From contig NZ_AP012322.1 in the NCBI RefSeq assembly GCF_001025155.1, positions 868,001 to 932,000 of the forward strand: DNA of 64,000 nucleotides, read 5' to 3'. Made by a program: the position numbers and the translations under genes. Positions 8,072 to 17,208 of this stretch are shown here, piece after piece; position 1 is the first letter of the stretch, and every line of letters starts with the position of its first letter. The notes under the pieces are model-generated. The model saw only the letters and a list, made by a program, of their open reading frames with translations. It ran no database searches and was not told the origin of the DNA. Origin of the DNA: Bifidobacterium angulatum DSM 20098 = JCM 7096 (lineage in GTDB: Bacteria; Actinomycetota; Actinomycetes; Actinomycetales; Bifidobacteriaceae).

Positions 8072-10709
8072 GAATAGCCAAGTAACAAGACTGCTCGCCA
8101 GACGTTTCAGCCAGCCAGGCGAGCGTGGGCGCATCGTGTTCTGGCGTGATGACAAGAAACAGTACGCGGATGTTGTGGAAACGTTGGTGGGGGAGCGCAC
8201 CACTGATGAGATACTGCGTGAGGTTGAACTCATCACTCCGGAAATTGGGGATGAGAACGACAGGCGGTACATTCCGTTCACGGTGCGCTACCGCATGTTC
8301 CACGAGCAGCCGAATCAAAAATTCCTTGTATATCTGACGGAGCCGGCCCCGGCAGTTCAGGACAACTGGCTGTTGGATTTGGAACTGGCATACGGCCCCA
8401 CGTTCACCATGGACAAACTCGCCGTGACGCTTACGGAAACACTGCCGGGAGCTTCCGCCGACACCCGAAACGAGTGGTTGGAAGTTATGAAGCGTGTACC
8501 GAAGTTCTTCGACAGCGAAGAACGCGCCAAGCGCTTCGCAAAACGTCTTAACGTGCACGACGACGTCACCGATTTTCAGGCGAAGATGATCGCCACGTTG
8601 CTGCAACTGAAAGACGATCGGCACAGCATGCAAGACATCTGGGCTGAGCTGCTTACACAATATTCGCAGGGTGACGATTCCGGTATCACCGCGATCGAAC
8701 GCATGGGATTAAGCATGTTCCATTGGACTGGAACACGGCGCATTTATCGTTTTGATGTGGATACTGATGCCGGCAACGAGCCAACGGTGAAAGACTTCGT
8801 GCTATGGCTGTTCCAGCTGGCATGGAACGGATTCTCCGATGGCAGGAACGCCGTTTCCGCTTATGCGAACATTATTCGCGACTGGGACGACTGGTATAAA
8901 AACATCGACATGCGCACGGTGTTGCAGAATCTTTCCGAGAATGCCGTGGAGGAACTGCACCTGTCCACTCGAATCGCCGATATGAGTGTGGAGGAGCTTG
9001 CCGACCGTGACCTGTTCCGCGACGTGGACGAGATGATCGTCAACAAGCTGTTCGAACGGTTGGGCTCGCAATCCATTACGGATGACGAGGTGCAACGGAT
9101 CATCAACGGGCGTAAGCAAAAGCTCTGGTATGCAGAATATACCGACCAATACGAGTGCATTGCCGCCGCAAGCAGGCTTCGCGCCGTGTTGACTGAATGC
9201 AGCGGACTCATTAGCACCATCAGCTCGCCGGAACAAGGGATGAAGCTGTATGCCGAAAAGCTGTACAAGGCCGATGGTGCATACAGAAAATATGTGCTCG
9301 CATGGCATCGTGCCAACCCGGATGCGGTGAGCGTGGACGATGATCTGCAAAGCGCCTACGAGGCATATCAGCAGGATTTGGGTCAGGCATGGCAAAAACA
9401 AGTCGATACGCTTAGCCAATGGAAGTTCATAGACATGGACACACAAACCAATTTCTATGAACGTGAAATCGCGCCGGTATTGAAGTCCGGCAGAAAAATC
9501 GCCGTGATCATTTCCGATGCGCTACGTTACGAGGTTGCGCAGGAACTGTCCGAACGCATCGACAGGGAAAGCCGTTTCAGCACGAAACTGAACATGCAAT
9601 ACAGCGTTCTGCCATCCTATACGCAACTTGGCATGGCGGCGTTGCTGCCGCACGGTTCGCTCGAATTCGATGGCAAAGACCGTTTGTATGTTCTAGCGGA
9701 TGGACGCAGCACCAAAGGAATCGAAGCGCGCGCCGCCATTCTTTCGGCCGTAGGCGGCAAAGCGATTAGATATGACGATTTGACAAAGCTGAAAGTCAGC
9801 GAAATCAAAGAACTATATAAATCTTGCAACGTGCTATATGTGTATCACAACCATATCGACGCCACCGGTGATACGGAGAAAACGGAATCGGAAACAGCGG
9901 AGGCATGCGAGAAGACGTTCAAGGAACTGGGCGAAGTAGTCAAAAAACTTGCCAGCGGCAACGTTCATAACATGATCATCACTGCAGATCACGGATTCCT
10001 CTATCAGGACCGAGATCTGGACAGTACAGAATGGTTGAGCGAACAGCCCAAGGGTGATGCAGTATGGGTGAGAAAGCGGCGATTCTCCATCGGGGCCAAT
10101 CTTGCTCCAGGTCGTGCGTTCGTGACATTCAATGCCGCGCAGATAGGAATGGACGATCCTCGGAATGAAGGCATAAGCATTCAAGTGCCGAACTCCATCA
10201 TGCGCTTGCGCATGCAGGGCGCCGGTGTGAAGTATGTGCATGGAGGAGCAGCATTGCAGGAAATCGTCGTTCCTGTGCTGCATGTCAGTAAGGGGCGTTC
10301 CGCGGCCGACGATGTGAGGGCTGTGGAATTCACTATTCTGCAACGAACCGACAGGCTTTCCAGCAGACAGTTGACTGTGGAATTCTTCCAGAACGAGCCC
10401 GTTGGAGGAAAAATCCGTGCACGTACCGTATTGGCCGGATTGTGGGGGCGCGATACGGCAGGCAATAATGTGCTCATCTCCAATGAGACACCGGTCGCCT
10501 TCGATCTGCTCGGGCAGGAGAAAAGCGAACGCCATGTGACGGCTACGCTCATGCTGACCAGTGACGCGGAACGATTCAATGGAACGAATATCGAACTGCG
10601 CCTGCGTGAGAAGACAGATGGGTCAAATGTGCTGGTCATGCTTGACCAGAAGGCACGATACTTCTTCAAACAGGGCGTGGTGGCCGACGATGCCGGATTC
10701 TTCGACTGA
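8064..10709 (+). CDS. pglZ: BREX PglZ, alkaline-phosphatase-superfamily protein
   Basis: An 881-residue BREX type 1 PglZ, the usual length for that family. The phosphatase-like core carries the metal/nucleophile segment IAVIISDALRYE at about residue 480 and the metal-binding ADHGFLY at about residue 640. The N-terminal half is the long helical PglZ region. PglZ is a core BREX component needed for modification and exclusion; its substrate is unsettled. The start at 8064 is preferred over an upstream in-frame start at 8010 because AGGACGGA precedes it and ATGAGTGA overlaps the stop of the AlbA_2 gene, the same overlap as between pglX-N and SIR2. Confidence 0.93.
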   Translation: MSENSQVTRLLARRFSQPGERGRIVFWRDDKKQYADVVETLVGERTTDEILREVELITPEIGDENDRRYIPFTVRYRMFHEQPNQKFLVYLTEPAPAVQDNWLLDLELAYGPTFTMDKLAVTLTETLPGASADTRNEWLEVMKRVPKFFDSEERAKRFAKRLNVHDDVTDFQAKMIATLLQLKDDRHSMQDIWAELLTQYSQGDDSGITAIERMGLSMFHWTGTRRIYRFDVDTDAGNEPTVKDFVLWLFQLAWNGFSDGRNAVSAYANIIRDWDDWYKNIDMRTVLQNLSENAVEELHLSTRIADMSVEELADRDLFRDVDEMIVNKLFERLGSQSITDDEVQRIINGRKQKLWYAEYTDQYECIAAASRLRAVLTECSGLISTISSPEQGMKLYAEKLYKADGAYRKYVLAWHRANPDAVSVDDDLQSAYEAYQQDLGQAWQKQVDTLSQWKFIDMDTQTNFYEREIAPVLKSGRKIAVIISDALRYEVAQELSERIDRESRFSTKLNMQYSVLPSYTQLGMAALLPHGSLEFDGKDRLYVLADGRSTKGIEARAAILSAVGGKAIRYDDLTKLKVSEIKELYKSCNVLYVYHNHIDATGDTEKTESETAEACEKTFKELGEVVKKLASGNVHNMIITADHGFLYQDRDLDSTEWLSEQPKGDAVWVRKRRFSIGANLAPGRAFVTFNAAQIGMDDPRNEGISIQVPNSIMRLRMQGAGVKYVHGGAALQEIVVPVLHVSKGRSAADDVRAVEFTILQRTDRLSSRQLTVEFFQNEPVGGKIRARTVLAGLWGRDTAGNNVLISNETPVAFDLLGQEKSERHVTATLMLTSDAERFNGTNIELRLREKTDGSNVLVMLDQKARYFFKQGVVADDAGFFD

Positions 10710-10751
10710 ATTGGATGAGCACAGAGGAGAGCGACCGTAAGGGGTAACACA

Positions 10752-12959
10752 ATGAATGAGCAGGGTATGAGCCAGAACGGTTGGATTGAAAGTCCTGAAC
10801 ACAACGCGGATGGGAATTCCCTGAGCGCGTTGGATGTCAAGACCACCGACCTGTTCCCCGGAGTCACCGTCCGCAAGGATCTGGTGAACAAGGTCAAGGG
10901 CAATGCGCTGGTGCCCTCATATGTGCTGGAGTTCCTGCTCAGCGCATATGCCACGAACACCGACCAGGCCAGTATCGAGTCGGGTGTGGATCGAGTGCGT
11001 ACCATTCTTGCAAACAACTATGTGCATCGTGAGGAAGCCAATCTTATCCAGTCGAAAATCCGCGAGAAAGGGAGCCATAGGATTATCGACCGTGTACAGG
11101 TGGCCCTTAACGAGAAGACCGACCTGTATGAGGCGACATTCTCCAATCTCGGCATCAGCCAGGTCATTGTCGATCCAAGCCTTGTAAAGGCCTATCCGAA
11201 ACTGCTGGTGACGGGCATCTGGTGCATGTGTCAGATCGGTTACGCATATTCCGGCGACCCGCGCGAAGTACCATGGCAGTTGCTACAGCTCAAGCCTGTG
11301 CAGATGTCGCGTGATGATCGCGAAAACTACATGCAGCAACGTTCGCAATTCACCGATAGCGAATGGATCGATCTGCTGATGCAATCCATTGGGTTCAATC
11401 CCGATCTATTCTCCGACCGGGCGAAACTGCTGCATCTGGTACGCATGGTGCCGTTTGTGGAGCGAAACTACAATCTGGTTGAACTCGGGCCGAAAGGCAC
11501 CGGCAAGTCGCACATCTACTCGGAATTCTCACCGCACGGCATGCTCATATCCGGCGGGGAAGTGACAGTGGCCAAACTGTTCGTGAACAATTCCAACGGA
11601 CACTTGGGGCTTGTGGGCTATTGGGATACGGTGGCGTTCGACGAGTTCGCAGGCAAGGCCAAGAAGGCCGGCCGGGACTTGGTGGACATCATGAAGAACT
11701 ACATGGCCAACAAGTCGTTCTCCCGTGGCGTCGAGACGTTCCAAGGCGAGGCGAGCATGGCGTTCGTAGGCAACACCTCGCATAACGTGCCGTACATGCT
11801 GAAGAATTCCGACCTGTTCGAGGAACTGCCGAAGCAATACCATGATCCGGCATTTCTGGATCGTATTCACTTCTATCTGCCGGGTTGGGAGTTCGAACAG
11901 ATCCGTTCCGAGATGTTCACCAGCGGATTCGGATTCGTGGTCGACTATCTGGCGGAGATTCTGCACAACCTGCGCGATGCCGATTACAGCGACCGGTTCG
12001 AAAAGTATTTCGAACTGTCTTCCACACTGTCCACGCGAGATAAGGATGGTATCAAAAAGACGTTCTCCGGATTGATGAAGCTTATTTACCCGGGCGGCAA
12101 TGCTTCTCCTGAACAGATGGAGCCGTTGCTGCGTTGTGCCATCGAGGGCCGCAAGCGTGTCAAGGATCAGCTGTGCCGCATCGACTCCACCATGGAGGAA
12201 GTCGAGTTCACATACAAGCGTGCGAGCGACGGTGAAGTAGTCGCCGTGCAGACCTTGGAAGAGCTTGACTACCCGCAGTTGTATTGGCGTGGGCGTGTAG
12301 CTGAGAATTCAGAAGATAAGGGCGAGGCGGAAGCGCCTGTTGCCGATGATGCCGTGGCAATTGAGGGTAACGAGGGAGAAGCTGGTGCTTCTGAGAACGC
12401 CAATGCCTTGCCCGTAGCGCGGCAGCAAGAAACAGCTGCGATGACTCCAGTCGAGCGCCTTGCGGCAAAGGCCGACGGAAAGCAGTGGGAATTGGTCGAA
12501 AACCAACGTGGAATCACGTATTACAAACTGTTCGGGCCATATTTGGCTGGTGCGAAGAAAATCGTTGTAGAGGATGCGTATGTGCGTAAGCCGTACCAGC
12601 TGCGTAATCTGGCCGAGTTCTTGGAAATGCTGCTCAGATGCAAAAAATCCGATGAGGATGTAGCCGTTCATCTGGTGACCGGACATAATGATCCTGGATT
12701 CGTGGAAGCGCAGTTAAATGGTTTGAACGAATTGGCATCGACGTTCTCACAGCTGGGCGTGAACCTCACCTACGAATTCAGAGACACTTTGCACGACCGT
12801 TCCATTACTTCGGATACCGGATGGGAGATTCTTCCCGGCCGGGGGCTTGACATCTTCCAAAAATTCGTTGACGGCGATTGGCTTAACCCGCTGCTGCGCC
12901 ATCAGCAGCTCCGCCGCGTCAAGGAATGCAAGGTCACGTATAGGCGAATTGAACGATAG
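10752..12959 (+). CDS. brxL: BREX BrxL-type AAA+ ATPase with MIT_C-like C-terminus
   Basis: A 735-residue Lon-related BREX protein. The N-terminal BrxL domain is followed by an AAA+ core: Walker A GPKGTGKSH at about residue 246, then GYWDTVAFDEFAG as Walker B at about 289-301. BrxL of BREX type 1 is a DNA-bound AAA+ ring. Canonical members end in a Lon-like domain. Here an acidic, Ala/Glu-rich linker (about 515-565) leads to a domain starting RGITYYKLFGPYLAGAKKI and continuing YQLRNLAEFLEML, which I recognise as the phospholipase D-like MIT_C fold. No Lon Ser-Lys dyad motif is visible. ATG 10752 follows AAGGGG. Gap to pglZ is 42 bases. Confidence 0.87.
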   Translation: MNEQGMSQNGWIESPEHNADGNSLSALDVKTTDLFPGVTVRKDLVNKVKGNALVPSYVLEFLLSAYATNTDQASIESGVDRVRTILANNYVHREEANLIQSKIREKGSHRIIDRVQVALNEKTDLYEATFSNLGISQVIVDPSLVKAYPKLLVTGIWCMCQIGYAYSGDPREVPWQLLQLKPVQMSRDDRENYMQQRSQFTDSEWIDLLMQSIGFNPDLFSDRAKLLHLVRMVPFVERNYNLVELGPKGTGKSHIYSEFSPHGMLISGGEVTVAKLFVNNSNGHLGLVGYWDTVAFDEFAGKAKKAGRDLVDIMKNYMANKSFSRGVETFQGEASMAFVGNTSHNVPYMLKNSDLFEELPKQYHDPAFLDRIHFYLPGWEFEQIRSEMFTSGFGFVVDYLAEILHNLRDADYSDRFEKYFELSSTLSTRDKDGIKKTFSGLMKLIYPGGNASPEQMEPLLRCAIEGRKRVKDQLCRIDSTMEEVEFTYKRASDGEVVAVQTLEELDYPQLYWRGRVAENSEDKGEAEAPVADDAVAIEGNEGEAGASENANALPVARQQETAAMTPVERLAAKADGKQWELVENQRGITYYKLFGPYLAGAKKIVVEDAYVRKPYQLRNLAEFLEMLLRCKKSDEDVAVHLVTGHNDPGFVEAQLNGLNELASTFSQLGVNLTYEFRDTLHDRSITSDTGWEILPGRGLDIFQKFVDGDWLNPLLRHQQLRRVKECKVTYRRIER

Positions 12960-12973
12960 TCTGTGAGGATTCT

Positions 12974-14131
12974 ATGAGAGATAGAAATGCGTATGAAAAT
13001 AGTTCAGTATGGAATATGGTCTCAGAGATTAAACAAGATGAGTATATTAACTCTTTGTCTCCAGGAATGCGGAATTATCTGATGTATCTTTTGGAGGACA
13101 TCGAGAGAAGAAAAAATACAAACTGCTATTATGTGTCTGAGTCTACTTTAAATACGTTAAATAATGATCTCAGATATATTCGGGATTATCTTTCAAGCAG
13201 TAGTCTTGAATCATATATTAATCAAGCATTTGAGCATCTTGCTTCTTCTTGGCCAGCACATAATGGACGACGAGTAGTTGATATTGCGCAGTCAACGTAC
13301 AATCATTATGTTGACGAAGCTGAAAAAAGAATCAAGGAAATTCGCGATCAGGCTGACAAAATTGATTCTTTAAAAGATGAATTTGATGACTTCTTGGAAT
13401 CAACAAAAAATGAAATTGTTGAAACAAAAGAGGTGATGGAAAAAAGAACCGATGAAATTGAAGAGGCAACAAATGCAAGGCGTAAGGAGATGGGTGAACA
13501 ATATGAAGATTTTCTTGTGTCTGCTAAAGAAAATGCTGAGAAATCGATAGAACAAATCACTGAAAGTTATTTAAAAAATATTAAAGAAATTAATCATTCG
13601 GCGGAAATATTACTTGAGCAAGTCCAAAAGAGATCAAGCAGTATTAGTGGATGGGTCATCGCTGATTCATATGGGAAATATGCAAGGAATAAAACGGTTA
13701 CAACACTCGTATACGACATTCTTGCCATTGCTTTTTCAGTAGTGGGAATCTTCCTTGTCGGATTTGCTCTCAATGCGGTTGAGGATAAAGAAACAGCCAT
13801 TTCTGTTTTTCGGGTGACGGTATCTATCGCGTCGTTCACCATTGCTGGTTTTTTATTTAGGAGGGGGACTTTTAATCAGAGAGAAGCAAAATCAGCTAAA
13901 AGGACGGAACTTACATTACGTCAGTATGAGCCTTTTATAGCAAATCTTGAGACGGAGGATAAAAAATCAATTACCAAGGAAATTGCTGAGCGCATCTTCG
14001 TTAAAGGAGATATTGGCGAAAATGAGTCAGCTGTTGTAGAAGCAATTGCCGGTCGTGGTTTTTCGGAGAAGAATCTGTCCGCTATAACTTCTCTATTAAA
14101 AGCAGCAAGCCAAGCAGAGTCCAGTAAATAG
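12974..14131 (+). CDS. Coiled-coil membrane protein attached to the BREX operon
   Basis: A 385-residue protein of no family I recognise. It follows brxL by 14 bases and has its own GAGG site, so it is probably co-transcribed. Residues about 115-215 are a long charged coiled coil (repeated E/K, e.g. EVMEKRTDEIEEATNARRKE). Two hydrophobic segments at about 245-270 (LAIAFSVVGIFLVGFAL) and 275-295 (VSIASFTIAGFLF) predict a membrane hairpin, followed by a soluble C-terminal region. G+C is only about 30% at 13381-13440, far below brxL, so it was acquired separately. Membrane-anchored coiled-coil proteins are common as defence effectors or sensors; that role is inference only. Confidence 0.75.
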   Translation: MRDRNAYENSSVWNMVSEIKQDEYINSLSPGMRNYLMYLLEDIERRKNTNCYYVSESTLNTLNNDLRYIRDYLSSSSLESYINQAFEHLASSWPAHNGRRVVDIAQSTYNHYVDEAEKRIKEIRDQADKIDSLKDEFDDFLESTKNEIVETKEVMEKRTDEIEEATNARRKEMGEQYEDFLVSAKENAEKSIEQITESYLKNIKEINHSAEILLEQVQKRSSSISGWVIADSYGKYARNKTVTTLVYDILAIAFSVVGIFLVGFALNAVEDKETAISVFRVTVSIASFTIAGFLFRRGTFNQREAKSAKRTELTLRQYEPFIANLETEDKKSITKEIAERIFVKGDIGENESAVVEAIAGRGFSEKNLSAITSLLKAASQAESSK

Positions 14132-14303
14132 AAGTACTGAGAAGATGGCAGATACTTTGATAAGTAATACTGTCATATACTCATATACTCACAGTTTTTG
14201 TGCGATGTTATGTATGAATAAGAAAGTCAAGAATGAAATCGATGAGTCTAGTCGCATCTTCTTGATAAGCAACGATGAGTATTATTAGGCGGCTGTGCCT
14301 TTT
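14132..14303. other. AT-rich intergenic spacer at the island edge
   Basis: A 172-base gap between two convergent genes. It contains a short tandem (CATATACT twice near 14173-14190) and two related copies of TTGATAAGYAA (near 14157 and 14262). AAGATG at 14142-14147 and CATCTT at 14256-14261 are complementary. No open frame or T-run hairpin was seen. Confidence 0.5.
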
Positions 14304-15293
14304 CTACGCAGGCCACCAAATACGAGTCAGCGGCAGAATGTCGCGCGTCTCCTCATCGGTCTTGTCATACACATCAACATAATGGCGGACGAATCCGTCG
14401 AGGTCGAGCAGACGCATGGGAACATTGGAGCGGTCCGCCTCGTATCGGGCTTCTCTGGTGAAACCTCCGGTGGAGACATAAAGTCCGTGGTCGTTCGTGC
14501 GTAGGCCGCCAATGAAGGAACGGATCGCAGATGCTCCCATGGCACCCTTGCGGTGTTTGACTTCGACCACGATACGTGGTGATTCCAGTCCAAGGGCATC
14601 GGGAGATGCTATGACATCGCGGCCGCCGTCCGGCCCTTTCGGCGTGATCCGAGCGCAATATCCCATGGCTTTGAGCAGTCCTGCCACGAGGCGTTCCATG
14701 TCCTCCCAGTCAAGTTGGTTCACGCGGTCCTTGATAAGCTCGATGCCATTATCATATGTGGCGGCGCGGGTGTCCTCATTGTCGTCGGAGGCGTCTTCGC
14801 CTGCCGCTTCCTCCGGAATCGGCTGCGAAGTCCCCGTGGCTGATCGGAGGTCGTTCATGACCTCGTCCGACACGGCGAAAATAGTCTGGATGCCGCCGAG
14901 GGAGTTTTTGGAGGATTGCTTGAGCGCATCGCGTGATGCGGATGTCTCCCAACGAACGGTACGGGTATAGGCGGGGTCGTCTTCATCACGCGTGGGAACG
15001 CAATCACCGGTGATGACGCCAATATGATAAAGACGACTCGCCGGATCGTACATGACGACGGTCTGTCCTTGTGTCATCTCGTGTGCGAAACGGTACACCT
15101 GACCGACGATGGCAGCCACTCTGTTTTTACTTTCATTGGGATGTTCGGCTAGATATGTGGCTCGGATCTGCTCGCGTTTCATGGAAGCGATATCCTTGCT
15201 TCCAAAATCCCAACCGATGCCGATCTTCCCCTTGTCAAGCCAGTCTTCCGCGTACACCCCACCGTGTCCCGCGCGAATCATCCAAGTACTCAT
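14304..15293 (-). CDS. Mrr-like restriction endonuclease
   Basis: A 329-residue protein with a C-terminal Mrr/PD-(D/E)xK nuclease domain: LVAGLLKAMGY, GPDGGRDVIA, then EVKHR as the catalytic strand, and IRSFIGGL (about residues 205-275). The first 130 residues form a separate domain (WMIRAGHGGVYAEDWL, VYRFAHEMTQGQTVVMYDP) that resembles a PUA/EVE-type small-molecule or modified-base reader. An acidic linker joins them. Mrr enzymes cut modified DNA, so a methylated-DNA nuclease next to BREX must tolerate the host's BREX mark. It is on the strand opposite the BREX genes and convergent with the coiled-coil gene. Nuclease call is solid; the N-terminal assignment is tentative. Confidence 0.83.
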   Translation of the reverse strand: MSTWMIRAGHGGVYAEDWLDKGKIGIGWDFGSKDIASMKREQIRATYLAEHPNESKNRVAAIVGQVYRFAHEMTQGQTVVMYDPASRLYHIGVITGDCVPTRDEDDPAYTRTVRWETSASRDALKQSSKNSLGGIQTIFAVSDEVMNDLRSATGTSQPIPEEAAGEDASDDNEDTRAATYDNGIELIKDRVNQLDWEDMERLVAGLLKAMGYCARITPKGPDGGRDVIASPDALGLESPRIVVEVKHRKGAMGASAIRSFIGGLRTNDHGLYVSTGGFTREARYEADRSNVPMRLLDLDGFVRHYVDVYDKTDEETRDILPLTRIWWPA

Positions 15294-15512
15294 AGCCGCA
15301 CCGCCTTTCTGCCATTGGTTCCACCGTATCGCATGTTCTGAGATGCAGTTGCAGGCTCCTGATGTTCATGTTTTGATAGGGTGTGGTCCGCACCGCATCC
15401 TTGCCCCTTGTGCCTGGACGAGTGATGGAGCATAGCCAAGTATGGGTTCCTGACTTGTCGGTTTGCTGTGGGCGCGGCACAATGTGAGGTAGTCATCCGA
15501 AAAGAGGCCGCC

Positions 15513-15710
15513 GTGAAATACGGAATGAGGAAACTCAGTTGGAAGAGGAGCCTGTCCGCGCGTACGAAGGGCCGCGCCACTCGTGCGGTCAAGCGTGCGT
15601 TGATCCCCGGCTACGGCAAGAAGGGCATGGGCTGGCTGCACCCCAAGCGCAAGCTGTATAACACCGTCTACAAGAAGACTACGTTCAGCCTGTTCGACCT
15701 GTTCAAGTAG
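15513..15710 (+). CDS. Small basic hypothetical protein
   Basis: About 65 residues, strongly basic, with many Lys, Arg and Gly (ARTKGRATRAVKRALIPGYG, KKGMGWLHPKRK). The start GTG 15513 follows AAAGAGG at 15501-15507; ATG 15525 is an alternative. The ending YNTVYKKTTFSLFDLF and the 'GYGKKGMG' core recur in small uncharacterised proteins of Gram-positive bacteria, as far as I recall. It may bind nucleic acid because of its charge; nothing else can be said. It lies between the defence island and decayed genes. Confidence 0.6.
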   Translation: MKYGMRKLSWKRSLSARTKGRATRAVKRALIPGYGKKGMGWLHPKRKLYNTVYKKTTFSLFDLFK

Positions 15711-15972
15711 TCATGGGCTAAAGGAGAAATCACAGGCGTCCCGATTCAGACACGTGCGAGTCTCGATTTTCATTAGATTTTCCTCAACAGAGTGCTGTTC
15801 CGGCTGATACGGTTTCCACTTTGCGAGAAGTCCATGAATATTTGACGAAAAGCAACTCGCGTTTTCATACAGCCGCTGAGATATTCGATTCTCTGGGAAT
15901 CTGACAGATCCCGCCATACGGGAGCGCATTCCGTGTGACGGGATCTTCTACGGTCGTAATCGCGTGCAGTAC
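15711..15972. other. Intergenic stretch with no gene seen
   Basis: 262 bases between the small basic protein and the VOC remnant. Only short frames without ribosome sites occur on either strand, and no hairpin with a T-run was found. Confidence 0.5.
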
Positions 15973-16265
15973 TCAGACGAGCATGGCCTCGATGTTGTTG
16001 CCTTCCAGATCGTGTACGAAAGCGGCGTAATAGGTCGGGCCGTAGCTCGGGCGCGGGCCGGGTTCGCCGTTACCGGTGCCGCCATTGGCAAGACCGGCCT
16101 CATAGAACGCCTTCACGGCATCATTGTCGGCAGCCTGGAACGCCACATGAATCGGGGCGACGGCATCGCCCTCGGCAGCGGTGCTCACCCACACGGCGGA
16201 ACCATCCTCGGCCACAAAAGCCTGAACACCCGGGAAAGTCGGGCCCTTGCCGTAGCCCATTAAGG
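15973..16265 (-). pseudogene. 5'-truncated VOC (glyoxalase-like) family gene
   Basis: The readable part starts at LMGYGKGPTFPGVQAF and ends NNIEAMLV, about 97 residues, which matches the C-terminal two thirds of a single-domain VOC protein (FVHDLEGNNIEA is the typical last metal-ligand strand). The first beta-alpha-beta unit of about 35 residues is missing. The frame stays open upstream to 16323 but the added residues are not VOC-like and have no ribosome site. Probably a remnant, not an active enzyme. Confidence 0.65.
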
Positions 16266-16610
16266 CTAATAGCCGCGGAAAGCAGTGAAAGCCGGGGTGA
16301 AGCGGTTCCTGAGCACGGTCCAACTGTGCGCAGCGTTGTCAATGATGGGCTTTCCTGCCGGTATGCGTGACCGACATCCGCGCAGAAAGGGAGAATATGC
16401 ATGCAAACCATCACATCCAACGCGGATAGCTTCGGCAATGGGCTGATCAGCGTGGGGTTGTAGAACCAACGCCCGTTGCCTTGGATGGTGCGGCAAGCGG
16501 AGTATCCCAGGCTGCAGGCGGGTCGGTGCAGGCAGCCCCTGGCCGTCTGGCAGAGAATGGCGCCGCTGGAAACATTGGTACGGCGGTGCATGCCGCGGCA
16601 GGCACCATGC
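16266..16610. other. Gene-free scar between two damaged genes
   Basis: 345 bases between the broken VOC gene and the shortened macro-domain gene. Minus-strand frames are open in places but contain no confident domain. One minus-strand stretch (about 16430-16513) reads GNGRWFYNPTLISPLP, which loosely recalls an aldehyde dehydrogenase segment; too weak to call. Likely a deletion junction. Confidence 0.45.
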
Positions 16611-17078
16611 TTACGGCCATAACGCAAGCTTCACGTCCATGGTCGAATCGTTTTCCTTGAGCCAGTAGCGGATCTCATCCTCCGCCACATCAAGCGCCTC
16701 GGCCCGCGGGTAACCGTAGATGCCCGCCGAAATCAAAGGGAACGCCATGCTGGTGCAGCCGTGCACGGACGCAATCGCCAGACAGCTGCGATAGCAGGAA
16801 CGAAGCAGCGCCTCCTCATTATGGTCTCCGCCACGCCAGAGCGGCCCCGCGGTATGGATCACATACCGCGCCGGCAGATCAAACCCCGGTGTGATCACAG
16901 CCTCGCCGGTTCGGATGGGGGAGAGCCTGTCGCATGCCTCCTGCATCCGGCTGGCTCCGGCCGCCCTGAAAATGGCGCCGCACACGCCGCTTCCCATCAG
17001 CAGATCGGTATTCGCGGCGTTGGCAATCGCATCCACCTGCATATCGGTGATATCGTGATGCACTACGGAAAACGGCAT
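16611..17078 (-). CDS. Macro-domain protein (ADP-ribose deacylase-like), shortened C-terminus
   Basis: About 155 residues of a macro domain. Seen: DITDMQVDAIANAANTDLLM with the ligand-contacting Asn pair, GSGVCGAIFRAAG loop, and PLISAGIYGYP as the distal phosphate loop. Macro domains of this type remove ADP-ribose groups or hydrolyse O-acetyl-ADP-ribose. The start at 17078 has GGTAAGGAGAAGGCC before it; an in-frame start at 17132 lacks one. The protein ends MDVKLALWP, about 10-15 residues early for the family. The sequence just after the stop reads YGRKHGA in a shifted frame, compatible with a one-base frameshift. Next to a decayed VOC gene, so it may itself be losing function. Confidence 0.75.
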   Translation of the reverse strand: MPFSVVHHDITDMQVDAIANAANTDLLMGSGVCGAIFRAAGASRMQEACDRLSPIRTGEAVITPGFDLPARYVIHTAGPLWRGGDHNEEALLRSCYRSCLAIASVHGCTSMAFPLISAGIYGYPRAEALDVAEDEIRYWLKENDSTMDVKLALWP

Positions 17079-17208
17079 GGCCTTCTCCTTACCTCGTTGT
17101 CTTTTCGTGCGATTCATACGGCCCGTGTCCATACGGCTCGTGTTCTTGCGGTCCGCGCATAAACCGGTCCATCGTATAGCGCACGCCGCTCATGCGGCTC
17201 CGATTATG

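Noticed and set aside
15711..15929. 72-residue minus-strand frame
   Set aside because: No ribosome site, odd composition and no family resemblance.
16430..16513. Aldehyde dehydrogenase remnant on the minus strand
   Set aside because: Only one short stretch (GNGRWFYNPT) is suggestive; no second motif in any frame.
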